Source: Veillonella_A intestinalis (lineage in GTDB: Bacteria > Bacillota > Negativicutes > Veillonellales > Veillonellaceae). Taken from it: a DNA stretch of 64,000 bases. The stretch spans positions 1 to 64,000 of the forward strand of contig NZ_CALPCB010000007.1 in the NCBI RefSeq assembly GCF_943192895.1, in the 5' to 3' direction. Below the pieces are notes generated by a model that saw only the letters and a program-made list of their open reading frames with translations, had not been told where the DNA came from and did not search any database. Made by a program: the position numbers and the translations under genes. Below, in pieces: positions 21,220-30,314 of the stretch; the stretch's first letter is position 1; every line of letters begins with the position of its first letter.

Positions 21220-24200
21220 TTAAAACTCATAACGCCATTGACCACCAATATACGAGTGATCATTGCTGTTCATCCAACCATTAATACTAAAGTTATTATT
21301 AATATCGTATTGAACACCATAGGACGTCAAATCATTATTAATCCCTTTACTTATAGTTACCATTAAATTAGGCAATAAATACTTACCAATTTCAATATTA
21401 TAGTAACCATTTGTATCATCATTTACCGGTTCATTCGGATCTAACGAACCAGTTGTGATATTAATATGATCAAGGCCAAAAGTATCTTTTAAAGCACCTT
21501 CTACATAGCCCATTAAAGCTGAACGCACCCCAGCCGCTAATAACGCATTGGCATCATCAGAGGATACGCTACTATCATTGCCAGAGCTATAACCAAAAGT
21601 AAGTAAAGATACGATTTGACGATGCTCTAAATGAGGATCTGAGGTTAATTTTAAATCCATTTGCTCTACAGAGCCATTCACTTCCATATATACACGATAT
21701 GAACGAACTCGCGATTCTGCCTTTACATGTAACCATGGTAAGAATGAGCCTTGCATAAAGTCAGCTTTACCTTCCGTAATCTTAAAGGTATTGTTCAAAT
21801 ACTTCAAAGTACCTTCTTTTACATGGAAGGAGCCTTCTACATGAGGGAACTCTGTAGTGCCACCAATATGAGCACCACCACCAAGAACAAAGTCATAAAG
21901 ACCACTACTATATAAACGAACTTTTTTGCCCACATTAATCGTAAAATCTAAACCGATTGGGTCGCCCCCTTCAGTAGTTGTAAAGGATAAAGGAACCGTA
22001 ATTCTATCTTTTTCTAAATCAAGATGTCCGACTACCGTTGGCAAGCCGTCTTTGAGCATAATCCCCACTTCACCATTTAATGGCCCTGAAAAATATTCAT
22101 GTTCTACTTCTAAATTATTCAACTGCACAACACCAGCATAATTGGTTAAGCTAGTCCCTTGCCAACTTACTTCACCAGATAAACCTGCATTCCCTTTACC
22201 CATAGTAGCGCCGCCAATTAATTCAGCTTTCTGATTTTTGAAAATTAACTGCGCAGACACGTCCGCTAAATCTTTTTTCACTCCATCAAAATGAATTAAC
22301 CCATTTTCCACACTAATGGTACCGTTAACCAATGGTTGATCATAATTACCAGTAATATGGAGGGCCCCTTTTAGTGGCCCTTCGCCTTTTGTAATAGTCG
22401 GGAACATAAGTGGCAATACAGCTAAATCAGCTTCATTCACATCTAAGGTCACATCCATAGCCGATGTATCCCCTGGCGGTAAATAACCTGATGTATAGAA
22501 CGCAGCTAATGGCACAGTACCACGAAGTTTCGCTTTATACTCACCTCGTTGACCTACTAATTGTTGTAAGTGAATGACTTTATCTTCCATAGTCGCCATA
22601 GCATATACACGATCAAGGCCTACCCCATTATAACTAGCACCTGTTATTTCCGAAGATAATTCCACATGAGGATTTAAGGTCTTACCAGTTATATTAGCAA
22701 TAAAATGGATATTGCCAGACGCAGGAATCGGTTCTTTCATCAACGGCATAAGCGCTTCAATAGCCACATTATTAGCCGCAATTTGAATATCACTATCTCC
22801 ATCTAAATCGGCCGTCCCTACGGCAGCTAACATACCGCTACCAATAGGCAACTGACCTTTTCTAATTGTTACTTTTTTATCTTGTAGAGTTACTTCTAAA
22901 TTAGCCGTGCCCCAAGGATTGCCACCTACTACAATATCATCAATAGTCCCTGTAAGTGTTATATCTGGATTCTTTAGCGTACCACCTACATCAACACGAC
23001 CATTAATGAAACCACTTGTATCTGGTGCATTAATATTAGCAACCCGCAAGAAATTAGCTAGCTCACCATTTGTCATAGTCGCATAGCCAAATAGACGATG
23101 ATTATCATCTAAGGACATCCCTCCATCAATGAGGAATTTGCCTTGTTCTCCTTCTTCAAAGGAAACTTTATCTAAATGAACTACCGTAGGATCTGCATAA
23201 ATGCCACCAGCAACATTGCGTAAGGTCATACCATTAATACCGATTTCACTAGAACCTAAGGTACCTTGTACCACAGGCTTATCAAGCGTACCAGTAACAG
23301 TTCCTTCTACCGTAATATAGCCTTCCACATCTGCATAATCTTTAAGCCAAGGTCGTAAATAAATTGTATCGCCTAAAAAGTTAAAATTAAGCTGCCCATC
23401 TTTATAGCGACCATGGCCTCGAATAGTCGCCCCATACGCTTGTGCTATTAAATCACGAATACCAAATGAGTTATCACCATAACGGAACGCAAATCGGACA
23501 TCACTAAATAGCTTTCCTTGCACTGACCCATCCCAAGCATGGACAAAGCCACGAGCTTGTGGATTAGCCAATGTCCCCTTAATTTCAGTACGCACATTAA
23601 GCCAACCCGTAACTGGCAATTCTGGTACAATGCTTTGCGCTACATTTTCAATACGCACAGAGTATGCACTAGCCTCTAAATCTAAAGCCTGAGAAGCCCC
23701 TAAATCAGCTGTCCCAACTAGATTATAATAGCCATGACCATCTTGCACAAAACCATTCGTAATAGTAACTAACTTATTTTGCATGGACAAATCAGCATAT
23801 GCATTATCAAAACGAACACCTGCTACACGACCGCCTTCAGAGGCAAATTTAGCCGTTACCGTAGGGTTATTAAAAGCACCTTCTATCGTACCCGTAAGCG
23901 TGCCGGTCCCTTCCATAGGCTGTTGTGCATAATCACTAAACATACTTAAAGGAACATCTTTAGCATTAAAATTAAGTACTATATTCTCTGTAGTCGCTGT
24001 GCCATAAGCGGTAAAGCTACCTTCGCCAATGGTACCATTTAAGTAATTAATGCGATATTGTCCATCAGCACCATCAATCTGACCAGATAATGTATCAGTT
24101 ACAATAGACTCATAGCCAATGCCATTCCCTTCAAACGTAGCAGCCACCGTTGGTGCCGCAGACTCTATATTTCCCTTCACATAGGCTTTACCACGAACAG

Positions 24201-25530
24201 CACCATGTAATGGCTCACCAATAGCTTGACCCACAAGCCCTAATGGAATATCTGTCCCTTCCAGCGACACTTCATAGTCTTGCGATTTTAGATTAAATTG
24301 CCCACGTCCACTTGCCTCGCCACCATTTAAGGCTAATTGTATGTCAGATATATCTAATACATCTTTGCTATAAGCTAACGTAGCAATACCTTTTTGTAAA
24401 TTATAGCCTGCATAGGCAATATTATTAGCTTCCAAATTAGCATTTACAATAGGATCTGTGAAGGTACCATATACATGGGACACTGCACTCACAGAACCTG
24501 TAATGCCTTTGTCTAATAAAGTTTCAACTTGAATTTCTTGTCCCCGTAAGGTCAAATTAAGCGTTGGCGAATCCGAATCAGCCACGTCTACATTACCATG
24601 AGCAAAAAATTGTTGCCCATTAATAGCTACCCGACCATCCGTAACAGTAATCATCGTGCCATTAAAATTAACATGGCCTGCCCCTTGGCGGAGTTCATAT
24701 GGCATTGGCCCTAAATCAGGATTGCTATAATCAACGGCCATATTCTTAATGTCAACGCCGCCTTCATAAGTTAAAGCACCCGCTTCACGTTTTATTGTCA
24801 ATGCTACATTTTCAACAGTCCCCGCCAAAACTTGCGCACTCACATCAGCTGGAATTAAATCATTCAAGTAATCTAATGTTAAGGATGGCGCTTTAACAAA
24901 TAAAGAAAAATCTGCTGACTCATCATTACTATACGACGCCTTTACCGTAACAGGCTGCGCATCTACATTAGCAGACAAAGCTCCATCAATAATCGGATAG
25001 TCCCCTAATTTAACAGCCCCATTGATGGCCGCGACCTCCGTCTTACGACCATTGAGCCAAGCTAGTTTAGCAAGCCCATTATTTAGAATAATATTGCCCC
25101 GAAATTCCATAGGCTTATCGCTGTCACTTTGTTTTACCAAGGACGTAATATTCCAAGTATTGTTAGTCGTTTCTACGGCATATACAGTGGGATCCGTTAA
25201 TGTAACTGAATGAATCAGTCGCAGCGCTGACGATTGTGTAAATGGTAATTTAGCGGCTTCTAATATGTCTAATGATACTTCTGTATTAGGCACATCGGCA
25301 ACTAACGCACCATGCTGATCCTTGATCTGCAAATCATCAATATGAACTGTCCCATCCCAGCCAATTTTAAAGCTTTTATACGAAGCAGTACCATTAATTG
25401 CTGTATTTAATTGTTCTTGTACGATAGGTCCTACTATTTGCTCGCCGACTGGCCGCATTAATTGTGCGCCACCAAATACTACAGCAAGCGCAACAGCTGC
25501 TGCCAGCCATCTTCGCTGTCCCTTTTTCAT
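21220..25530 (-). CDS. tamB: TamB-like translocation and assembly module protein
   Basis: 1436 residues. An N-terminal signal-anchor helix (WLAAAVALAVVFGGAQLMRP) is followed by a very long beta-helical region of repeated alternating strands (AsmA-like/TamB). The C-terminal DUF490 domain (about 1080-1436) includes GEVGIMLKDGLPTVVGHLDL, YRVYMEVNGSVEQMDLKLTS and final strands ending YIGGQWRYEF. TamB-like proteins span the periplasm as a hydrophobic groove for lipid transport and OMP assembly. No tamA sits beside it, so BamA could be its partner. In V. parvula, tamB has been linked genetically with the Mla system, which matches this operon. Confidence 0.95.
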   Translation of the reverse strand: MKKGQRRWLAAAVALAVVFGGAQLMRPVGEQIVGPIVQEQLNTAINGTASYKSFKIGWDGTVHIDDLQIKDQHGALVADVPNTEVSLDILEAAKLPFTQSSALRLIHSVTLTDPTVYAVETTNNTWNITSLVKQSDSDKPMEFRGNIILNNGLAKLAWLNGRKTEVAAINGAVKLGDYPIIDGALSANVDAQPVTVKASYSNDESADFSLFVKAPSLTLDYLNDLIPADVSAQVLAGTVENVALTIKREAGALTYEGGVDIKNMAVDYSNPDLGPMPYELRQGAGHVNFNGTMITVTDGRVAINGQQFFAHGNVDVADSDSPTLNLTLRGQEIQVETLLDKGITGSVSAVSHVYGTFTDPIVNANLEANNIAYAGYNLQKGIATLAYSKDVLDISDIQLALNGGEASGRGQFNLKSQDYEVSLEGTDIPLGLVGQAIGEPLHGAVRGKAYVKGNIESAAPTVAATFEGNGIGYESIVTDTLSGQIDGADGQYRINYLNGTIGEGSFTAYGTATTENIVLNFNAKDVPLSMFSDYAQQPMEGTGTLTGTIEGAFNNPTVTAKFASEGGRVAGVRFDNAYADLSMQNKLVTITNGFVQDGHGYYNLVGTADLGASQALDLEASAYSVRIENVAQSIVPELPVTGWLNVRTEIKGTLANPQARGFVHAWDGSVQGKLFSDVRFAFRYGDNSFGIRDLIAQAYGATIRGHGRYKDGQLNFNFLGDTIYLRPWLKDYADVEGYITVEGTVTGTLDKPVVQGTLGSSEIGINGMTLRNVAGGIYADPTVVHLDKVSFEEGEQGKFLIDGGMSLDDNHRLFGYATMTNGELANFLRVANINAPDTSGFINGRVDVGGTLKNPDITLTGTIDDIVVGGNPWGTANLEVTLQDKKVTIRKGQLPIGSGMLAAVGTADLDGDSDIQIAANNVAIEALMPLMKEPIPASGNIHFIANITGKTLNPHVELSSEITGASYNGVGLDRVYAMATMEDKVIHLQQLVGQRGEYKAKLRGTVPLAAFYTSGYLPPGDTSAMDVTLDVNEADLAVLPLMFPTITKGEGPLKGALHITGNYDQPLVNGTISVENGLIHFDGVKKDLADVSAQLIFKNQKAELIGGATMGKGNAGLSGEVSWQGTSLTNYAGVVQLNNLEVEHEYFSGPLNGEVGIMLKDGLPTVVGHLDLEKDRITVPLSFTTTEGGDPIGLDFTINVGKKVRLYSSGLYDFVLGGGAHIGGTTEFPHVEGSFHVKEGTLKYLNNTFKITEGKADFMQGSFLPWLHVKAESRVRSYRVYMEVNGSVEQMDLKLTSDPHLEHRQIVSLLTFGYSSGNDSSVSSDDANALLAAGVRSALMGYVEGALKDTFGLDHINITTGSLDPNEPVNDDTNGYYNIEIGKYLLPNLMVTISKGINNDLTSYGVQYDINNNFSINGWMNSNDHSYIGGQWRYEF

Positions 25531-25645
25531 TTAAAACTCCTCGCACATAGCTAATACAATCTAAATATAGTAAACGTCAATAACGCTTTATTGGTTATGG
25601 TTATATCACTATTATTATACAGCAATCCCCACACTAAAATACACT

Positions 25646-27133
25646 TTATTTGCTAGCGTCAGCTACTAAAGCAGATAACATTTGACTTGCCTTAGCTTCA
25701 TTAACTAACATTTCCGCACCACCAATTGGTGTTTCTAAAGGAACGCCCATAGCTGTTTCTAAAGAAGCTACCGCAATATTGTAATTAAATAAAGCATCTA
25801 CATAATTATTACGAGCTGTTTCTAACTCTGTTTCTGCATCTAGTACATCAAGGTTAGTACCTACGCCAGCACGATAACGCAAGGATGCAATACGGAAGTT
25901 TTCTTGCCCTTGTTCTACCGCCACTTTAGTGCTTTGAATGGTCTGTTCTGCAGACTTCATATTTAAGTAGGCCTTACGAACTGCAAGATTAATGCTATCC
26001 ATAGTTTGATAATTAGCTTCTTTTGCTTTTTCTAAATTTGCTTCTTGCACTTTAATGGTTTCTTTAGTAGCGCCACCGTCCCATAGACTCCAGGATACAG
26101 CTGCCCCAATTGTCCAGTTGTCATTATCGGTACCACCCCAGTCACTGCCAGACCAAGCCTGCTTTGCAGTAGCACTTAAGGTTGGTAAATAACCTGATTT
26201 AGCCGACTTAATAGCTTCTTCTGCTGCTTTTACAGCCATCGTACTCTGAACAAGTTCTGCACGATGAAGCATTGCATAAGCCTGAGCTTCATCAAGACCT
26301 ACATTATAAGGTTTATACCCAAGGGTACTATCCGCTGTTTCAACACTAGTATTTACAGGTAAACCGATGGAATTATTAAGTGTTGCTTCTGCTAAATCAG
26401 CAGCATTTTTAGCTTCTACTAAAGAAGTCTGCGCATTAGCCAAGGAAGTCTGCGATGCTAATACATCGGACTTCGCAACAATCCCTACATTATATTGTTG
26501 ATTAACATTCGTTAAATGCCCATCATAATCTTTTACAGCTTGCTGTGCAATATCTACCTTATTGCGAGCCTGAATGAGCGTAAAATAGTTAGTAGCCGCC
26601 GTTAATTTAGCCGTTTGGCGCTCAGCTTCTAAGGCTGCATTATAACCTTCACGAGAATATCGTGCTGATTCAATAGCTGCTTCTGTCTTGCCACCAGTAT
26701 AAATAGGTACAGCTAAGGTAAATGTATTACTAGCAGATTCACCTACTACGGTAGCACCAGTTACTTGACTGGTACTACTACCACGACCACCACTATAGCC
26801 ATAACTAATTGTAGGGTTTTTAGCTGCTGCCGTTGCACTTACTTGTGCTTTAGCTGCTTCATAAGCCCAACCAGCTTGACGTACATCACGATTATTATTT
26901 AAAGCTAATGCTACTGTATGAGGCAATGTTAACGATACTTTATCGCCAATAACTTCATCGGTAGCTATTTTATTCGCTACTGTTTGTTGTGTTGTAACTA
27001 AGGCCGCTTGCTGATATTTTTTAAGTTTACTATCTGTTACTGTACTATCACCTGTTGTAGTATCTGCTGCCCATACGCTAGTAGCTGTTAACGCTAACAT
27101 AACAGCCAAAGAGAGTGCTTTTTTATTTACCAT
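25646..27133 (-). CDS. tolC: TolC-family outer membrane efflux protein
   Basis: 495 residues from ATG 27131-27133 (GGAGG, 8 nt upstream). The signal peptide ends SVWAADT. Two OEP repeats follow: PHTVALALNNNRDVRQAGWA with the helix-strand-helix unit, and a second half around LPTLSATAKQAWSGSDWGGT, then AVSWSLWDGGATKETIKVQE. The end LDVLDAETELETARNNYVDA is typical. TolC trimers form the outer membrane channel for efflux pumps or type I secretion. No pump genes are near, so it may serve unlinked pumps or the Mla/Tam envelope functions. Confidence 0.95.
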   Translation of the reverse strand: MVNKKALSLAVMLALTATSVWAADTTTGDSTVTDSKLKKYQQAALVTTQQTVANKIATDEVIGDKVSLTLPHTVALALNNNRDVRQAGWAYEAAKAQVSATAAAKNPTISYGYSGGRGSSTSQVTGATVVGESASNTFTLAVPIYTGGKTEAAIESARYSREGYNAALEAERQTAKLTAATNYFTLIQARNKVDIAQQAVKDYDGHLTNVNQQYNVGIVAKSDVLASQTSLANAQTSLVEAKNAADLAEATLNNSIGLPVNTSVETADSTLGYKPYNVGLDEAQAYAMLHRAELVQSTMAVKAAEEAIKSAKSGYLPTLSATAKQAWSGSDWGGTDNDNWTIGAAVSWSLWDGGATKETIKVQEANLEKAKEANYQTMDSINLAVRKAYLNMKSAEQTIQSTKVAVEQGQENFRIASLRYRAGVGTNLDVLDAETELETARNNYVDALFNYNIAVASLETAMGVPLETPIGGAEMLVNEAKASQMLSALVADASK

Positions 27134-27151
27134 CCTTATTACCTCCAAGTA

Positions 27152-28459
27152 TTAAAAGACATGTCGAATGCCATAGAAATTACCACCGTTTTCAGCACTA
27201 AAAGGTCGAATAAATTGCGCCACCGCATAGGTGTCTTCAAATAAACGAATCTCACTGCGAATACGGTAACGTGTATCGTTTAAATCCATAACAGCTGCTG
27301 AGATAACAAAGGGGCCATTTAAACCATAATCTAAACCGATGCCCACATCACCATCAAAGAGTCCGCCACGGAATAATAAATCATCAGCTACAAACTTACC
27401 ATAAGTAAGTTCTAAATGACTATCGTCACCAATATTAGTCGCCCCTAAAGTAAACATACTCTTGCCAAACTGCAAACGAAAATCTGCATTTGGATTATAT
27501 TTATTTAAAGTAGTGTTATATAACAGCTCCATATTGGCGCTAGCCTTAAAAGGGTACTTTTTTCCAGAATCATCACGGCTATCTACATCTCCACCAGTTA
27601 GACGATTTAACTTCGTTGTCAATTGAGCTGTATTATGCAACGTTTCTTTAATATCCTTACTACTTTGTGGATCTGTTACGACCCCTTCCATAGAGGCAGC
27701 CATATTATTTAAACTAGTGGTAGTCGTTTTTAAATTACTTAAAATTGCTCGCATATCACTAGCCGCTTGACCATCACCATTTAATTCCGTTAACGAGGTA
27801 TCTAATTGTTGCGTTACATCAGTCATATTACGAGTAATATTCGCCATATTAGCAGTAATTTCATTTAAATTACCTTCATTAGCTGCTACCATCTGATTCA
27901 TTCGAGCTGTAAGTTCAGCTGTATTATTAGCGATGGATTCTGTAGTCCGCAAAGCATTACGCAAAGACGTCTGAGTTTGCACATCACCAATAATATTATT
28001 AATGGAACCTACCGTTTTATTGATTTCTTCCATCAATACCGTAGCTTGTTTCATGGTCTTATCAATGTCACTTTGACCATCACCACGAATCTTATCACCG
28101 TCTTTTAAATACGATTTTGAATGACCTGGTGTAATCTGGATGAACTTATCACCTAAAATTCCATCATTAGCTAAAATAAATTCAGAATCTACCGGAATCT
28201 CCGTATCCTCTTTAATTTCCATCGTCAAAGTAACCCCTTTGGCGGTTACTTCCATATCCGTTACACGCCCTACAGCGACACCAGAATACTTAATCTGATT
28301 GCCTGTCTTTAAGCCTGTTACAGACTGAAATTCCCCAATAATCTGCATTTGCGGCGGTTGAAATAATTCTAATCGACCTAGGAATATGACACAAGCCGCA
28401 AATAAGCAAAGGCCAATTACGGTAAACAAGCCTACCTTAGCCTCCGTGCTCCACTTCAT
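27152..28459 (-). CDS. mlaD: MlaD-type MCE protein with C-terminal beta-barrel domain
   Basis: 435 residues, about twice E. coli MlaD. A transmembrane helix (8-28), one MCE domain (33-115: IGEFQSVTGLKTGNQIKYSG, then GVAVGRVTDMEV), a long helical region (140-290) rich in Asn/Thr with repeats such as TANMANITRNMTDVTQQLD, and amphipathic strands from about 300 (MELLYNTTLNKYNPNADFRL; GLDYGLNGPFVISAAVMDLN; FIRPFSAENGGNFYGIRHVF). The helical part would cross the periplasm and the strands sit in the outer membrane, giving a one-protein bridge as described for V. parvula. Abuts mlaF with no gap. Confidence 0.92.
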   Translation of the reverse strand: MKWSTEAKVGLFTVIGLCLFAACVIFLGRLELFQPPQMQIIGEFQSVTGLKTGNQIKYSGVAVGRVTDMEVTAKGVTLTMEIKEDTEIPVDSEFILANDGILGDKFIQITPGHSKSYLKDGDKIRGDGQSDIDKTMKQATVLMEEINKTVGSINNIIGDVQTQTSLRNALRTTESIANNTAELTARMNQMVAANEGNLNEITANMANITRNMTDVTQQLDTSLTELNGDGQAASDMRAILSNLKTTTTSLNNMAASMEGVVTDPQSSKDIKETLHNTAQLTTKLNRLTGGDVDSRDDSGKKYPFKASANMELLYNTTLNKYNPNADFRLQFGKSMFTLGATNIGDDSHLELTYGKFVADDLLFRGGLFDGDVGIGLDYGLNGPFVISAAVMDLNDTRYRIRSEIRLFEDTYAVAQFIRPFSAENGGNFYGIRHVF

Positions 28460-29215
28460 TTATTCGATCCCCCTATCTGCGGTTTCAAGCATATCACCGC
28501 CATGTATAAACTGTTGTACCAACGGATTCTTAGATTTTTTAAACTCCGCTGGACTCGAAACTTCAATAAATTTACCATTATCCAATAAAGCGATGCGATC
28601 CGCCACATAAAAAGCCGATTGCATATCATGCGTAACTACAATAGAGGTACAGTGAAAATGTTTTTGCATACCTCGAATCAATTGGCTAATGGTCCCTGAC
28701 GTAATAGGGTCAAGCCCTGACGTAGGTTCATCATATAAGATAATACTTGGGTTTAAGGCAATGGCCCTAGCCAAGCTAATTCGCTTTTTCATACCACCAG
28801 ATAATTCGCTGGGCATATAATCGCCTGTATCTGGCAAACCAACTAAATCTAACTTTTCTTGCACAATATCTTTAATATCAGCATTTTTCATTTCTGTATG
28901 TTGCCGCAAACCAAAGGCTACATTTTCTGAGACAGTCATAGAGTCAAATAAGGCAGAATATTGAAATACCATGCCCATTTTTTCACGTACCTTATTGAAC
29001 TCATCTTCAGCTAAACCAACTACATTCGTTCCATCTACAAGAATTCGGCCACTATTTGGTTGTTGTAAACCAATAACGAGACGTAAAATTGTACTTTTAC
29101 CGGCCCCACTACCACCCAGAACAACCAAGGTTTCACCATCTTCTATTTTTAAATTCACATGATCAAGAATGACTCGGTCTTCATAGGCCACTACCACATC
29201 TTGCAGTTCAATCAT
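28460..29215 (-). CDS. mlaF: Mla ABC transporter ATP-binding protein
   Basis: 251 residues with Walker A (GGSGAGKST), Q-loop (MGMVFQYSALFDSMTV), signature LSGGMKKRISLARA, Walker B IILYDEPTSGLDP and the H-loop (VVTHDMQSAF). The LSGGMKKR signature and the FQYSALFDSMTV Q-loop are typical of MlaF. It powers phospholipid transport together with MlaE. No mlaB STAS-domain gene is present, unlike in E. coli, so this MlaF works without that regulator in this operon. It starts 26 nt after mlaE. Confidence 0.96.
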   Translation of the reverse strand: MIELQDVVVAYEDRVILDHVNLKIEDGETLVVLGGSGAGKSTILRLVIGLQQPNSGRILVDGTNVVGLAEDEFNKVREKMGMVFQYSALFDSMTVSENVAFGLRQHTEMKNADIKDIVQEKLDLVGLPDTGDYMPSELSGGMKKRISLARAIALNPSIILYDEPTSGLDPITSGTISQLIRGMQKHFHCTSIVVTHDMQSAFYVADRIALLDNGKFIEVSSPAEFKKSKNPLVQQFIHGGDMLETADRGIE

Positions 29216-29241
29216 GAATCTATCCTCAACTTCTATTTAAT

Positions 29242-30003
29242 TTAATATAACAACAACGATAAAAAGTAATTGAGTACAAATACCAAAATAATACTTGTCA
29301 CTACCGAACTAGTTGTCGAATTACCAACCGCAGCGGCTCCCATCTTAGTATACATACCTTTGTAGGACCCCACTAAGGCTATAACGGCCCCAAATACACT
29401 GGCCTTAATTAAACCATAGGTTAAATCACTAGTTACGGCAAATAATTGAATGGAATCTGTATAGGTCATACCCGCCATGCCTTTGAACACAGTAGCCACT
29501 ACATAACCGCCACCAATGCCAATAAGCACGCCATAAAAGGCCAAAATAGGCACCATAATCATACAAGCAATTACACGGGGTACCACTAAATAACCAATAG
29601 GATTAACAGCCATCACTTTAAGCGCATCAATCTGTTCGGTTACTTTCATAGTCCCTAATTCAGCAGTAATAGCAGCCCCTACACGCCCGGCTAGCACGAC
29701 GCCTACTAAAACAGGCCCCAGTTCACGCCCCATAGCAATGGCCATAATGCCACCAACAGTACCTTGAGCGCCATAGCGAATCAAAATATCTGTAATTTGC
29801 AAGGTCATAACAGCCCCAGCAAATAATAATGTCAAACTAATAATAGGTAGCGAATCGACACCCAAATGAGCCATTTGATATATAACATGCCGCCAGTTAG
29901 CCTGTCGTAATTGTTTTATTGTTTGTCCAATTAAAATAACTGCTTCGCCACAACGCGTTAACCACAGCAGTACTTCTCGGCCAATCGCTTCTATCCAATG
30001 CAA
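29242..30003 (-). CDS. mlaE: Mla ABC transporter permease
   Basis: 253-residue MlaE-family permease. An N-terminal amphipathic helix (IEAIGREVLLWLTRCGEAVI) is followed by about five membrane helices and the family core (RYGAQGTVGGIMAIAMGREL, GPVLVGVVLAGRVGAAITAE, LGTMKVTEQIDALKVMAVNP). It forms the membrane dimer under the MlaD ring in the inner membrane. First gene of the mlaEFD-tolC-tamB-sigma unit. A candidate promoter lies 86-116 bp upstream. Confidence 0.96.
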   Translation of the reverse strand: MHWIEAIGREVLLWLTRCGEAVILIGQTIKQLRQANWRHVIYQMAHLGVDSLPIISLTLLFAGAVMTLQITDILIRYGAQGTVGGIMAIAMGRELGPVLVGVVLAGRVGAAITAELGTMKVTEQIDALKVMAVNPIGYLVVPRVIACMIMVPILAFYGVLIGIGGGYVVATVFKGMAGMTYTDSIQLFAVTSDLTYGLIKASVFGAVIALVGSYKGMYTKMGAAAVGNSTTSSVVTSIILVFVLNYFLSLLLY

Positions 30004-30089
30004 GGATATTCCTCCTCTTACAACTAAGCCTATTCAGCTTTCAATTTCCATGTTAGCAAAAATTTTACTGAACATGATTACTACCCCTC

Positions 30090-30119
30090 ATTTTAGCACA
30101 AAACTAGACGCATTGTCAT
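30090..30119 (-). promoter_or_regulatory. Candidate promoter for the mla operon
   Basis: On the minus strand ATGACA (30119-30114) and TAAAAT (30095-30090) are spaced by 18 bp, followed by about 85 nt to the mlaE ATG. Confidence 0.5.
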
Positions 30120-30244
30120 CAGTACCAACGAGGAAACTGCCTATTTTTTTCGATTATTTTTAAAAATTTTCACTTCTTTTACAATTTGGGTCATGTATCA
30201 TTCATACTCCCCTTATTCTTGTTTAAGAATATGCCAAAATAAAG

Positions 30245-30290
30245 AAAAAGCTATATGACCAATCAAGTCAGATTAGTCATATAGCTTTTT
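30245..30290. terminator. Bidirectional-looking terminator after the S55-domain gene
   Basis: A perfect 15-bp stem (AAAAAGCTATATGAC with GTCATATAGCTTTTT) and a 16-nt loop; a U-rich run follows on the minus strand (TTTTTCTTTATTTT). Confidence 0.85.
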
Positions 30291-30314
30291 GTATGCGGAG
30301 GCCAAATCTTTAGC

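Larger units (their letters stand above)
30004..30314. other. 311-nt intergenic region: promoter and terminator
   Basis: Contains a candidate mlaE promoter (30090-30119, minus strand) and the strong terminator of the S55-domain gene (30245-30290). Between them lies AT-rich sequence without a frame or other structure that I can see. Confidence 0.6.
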
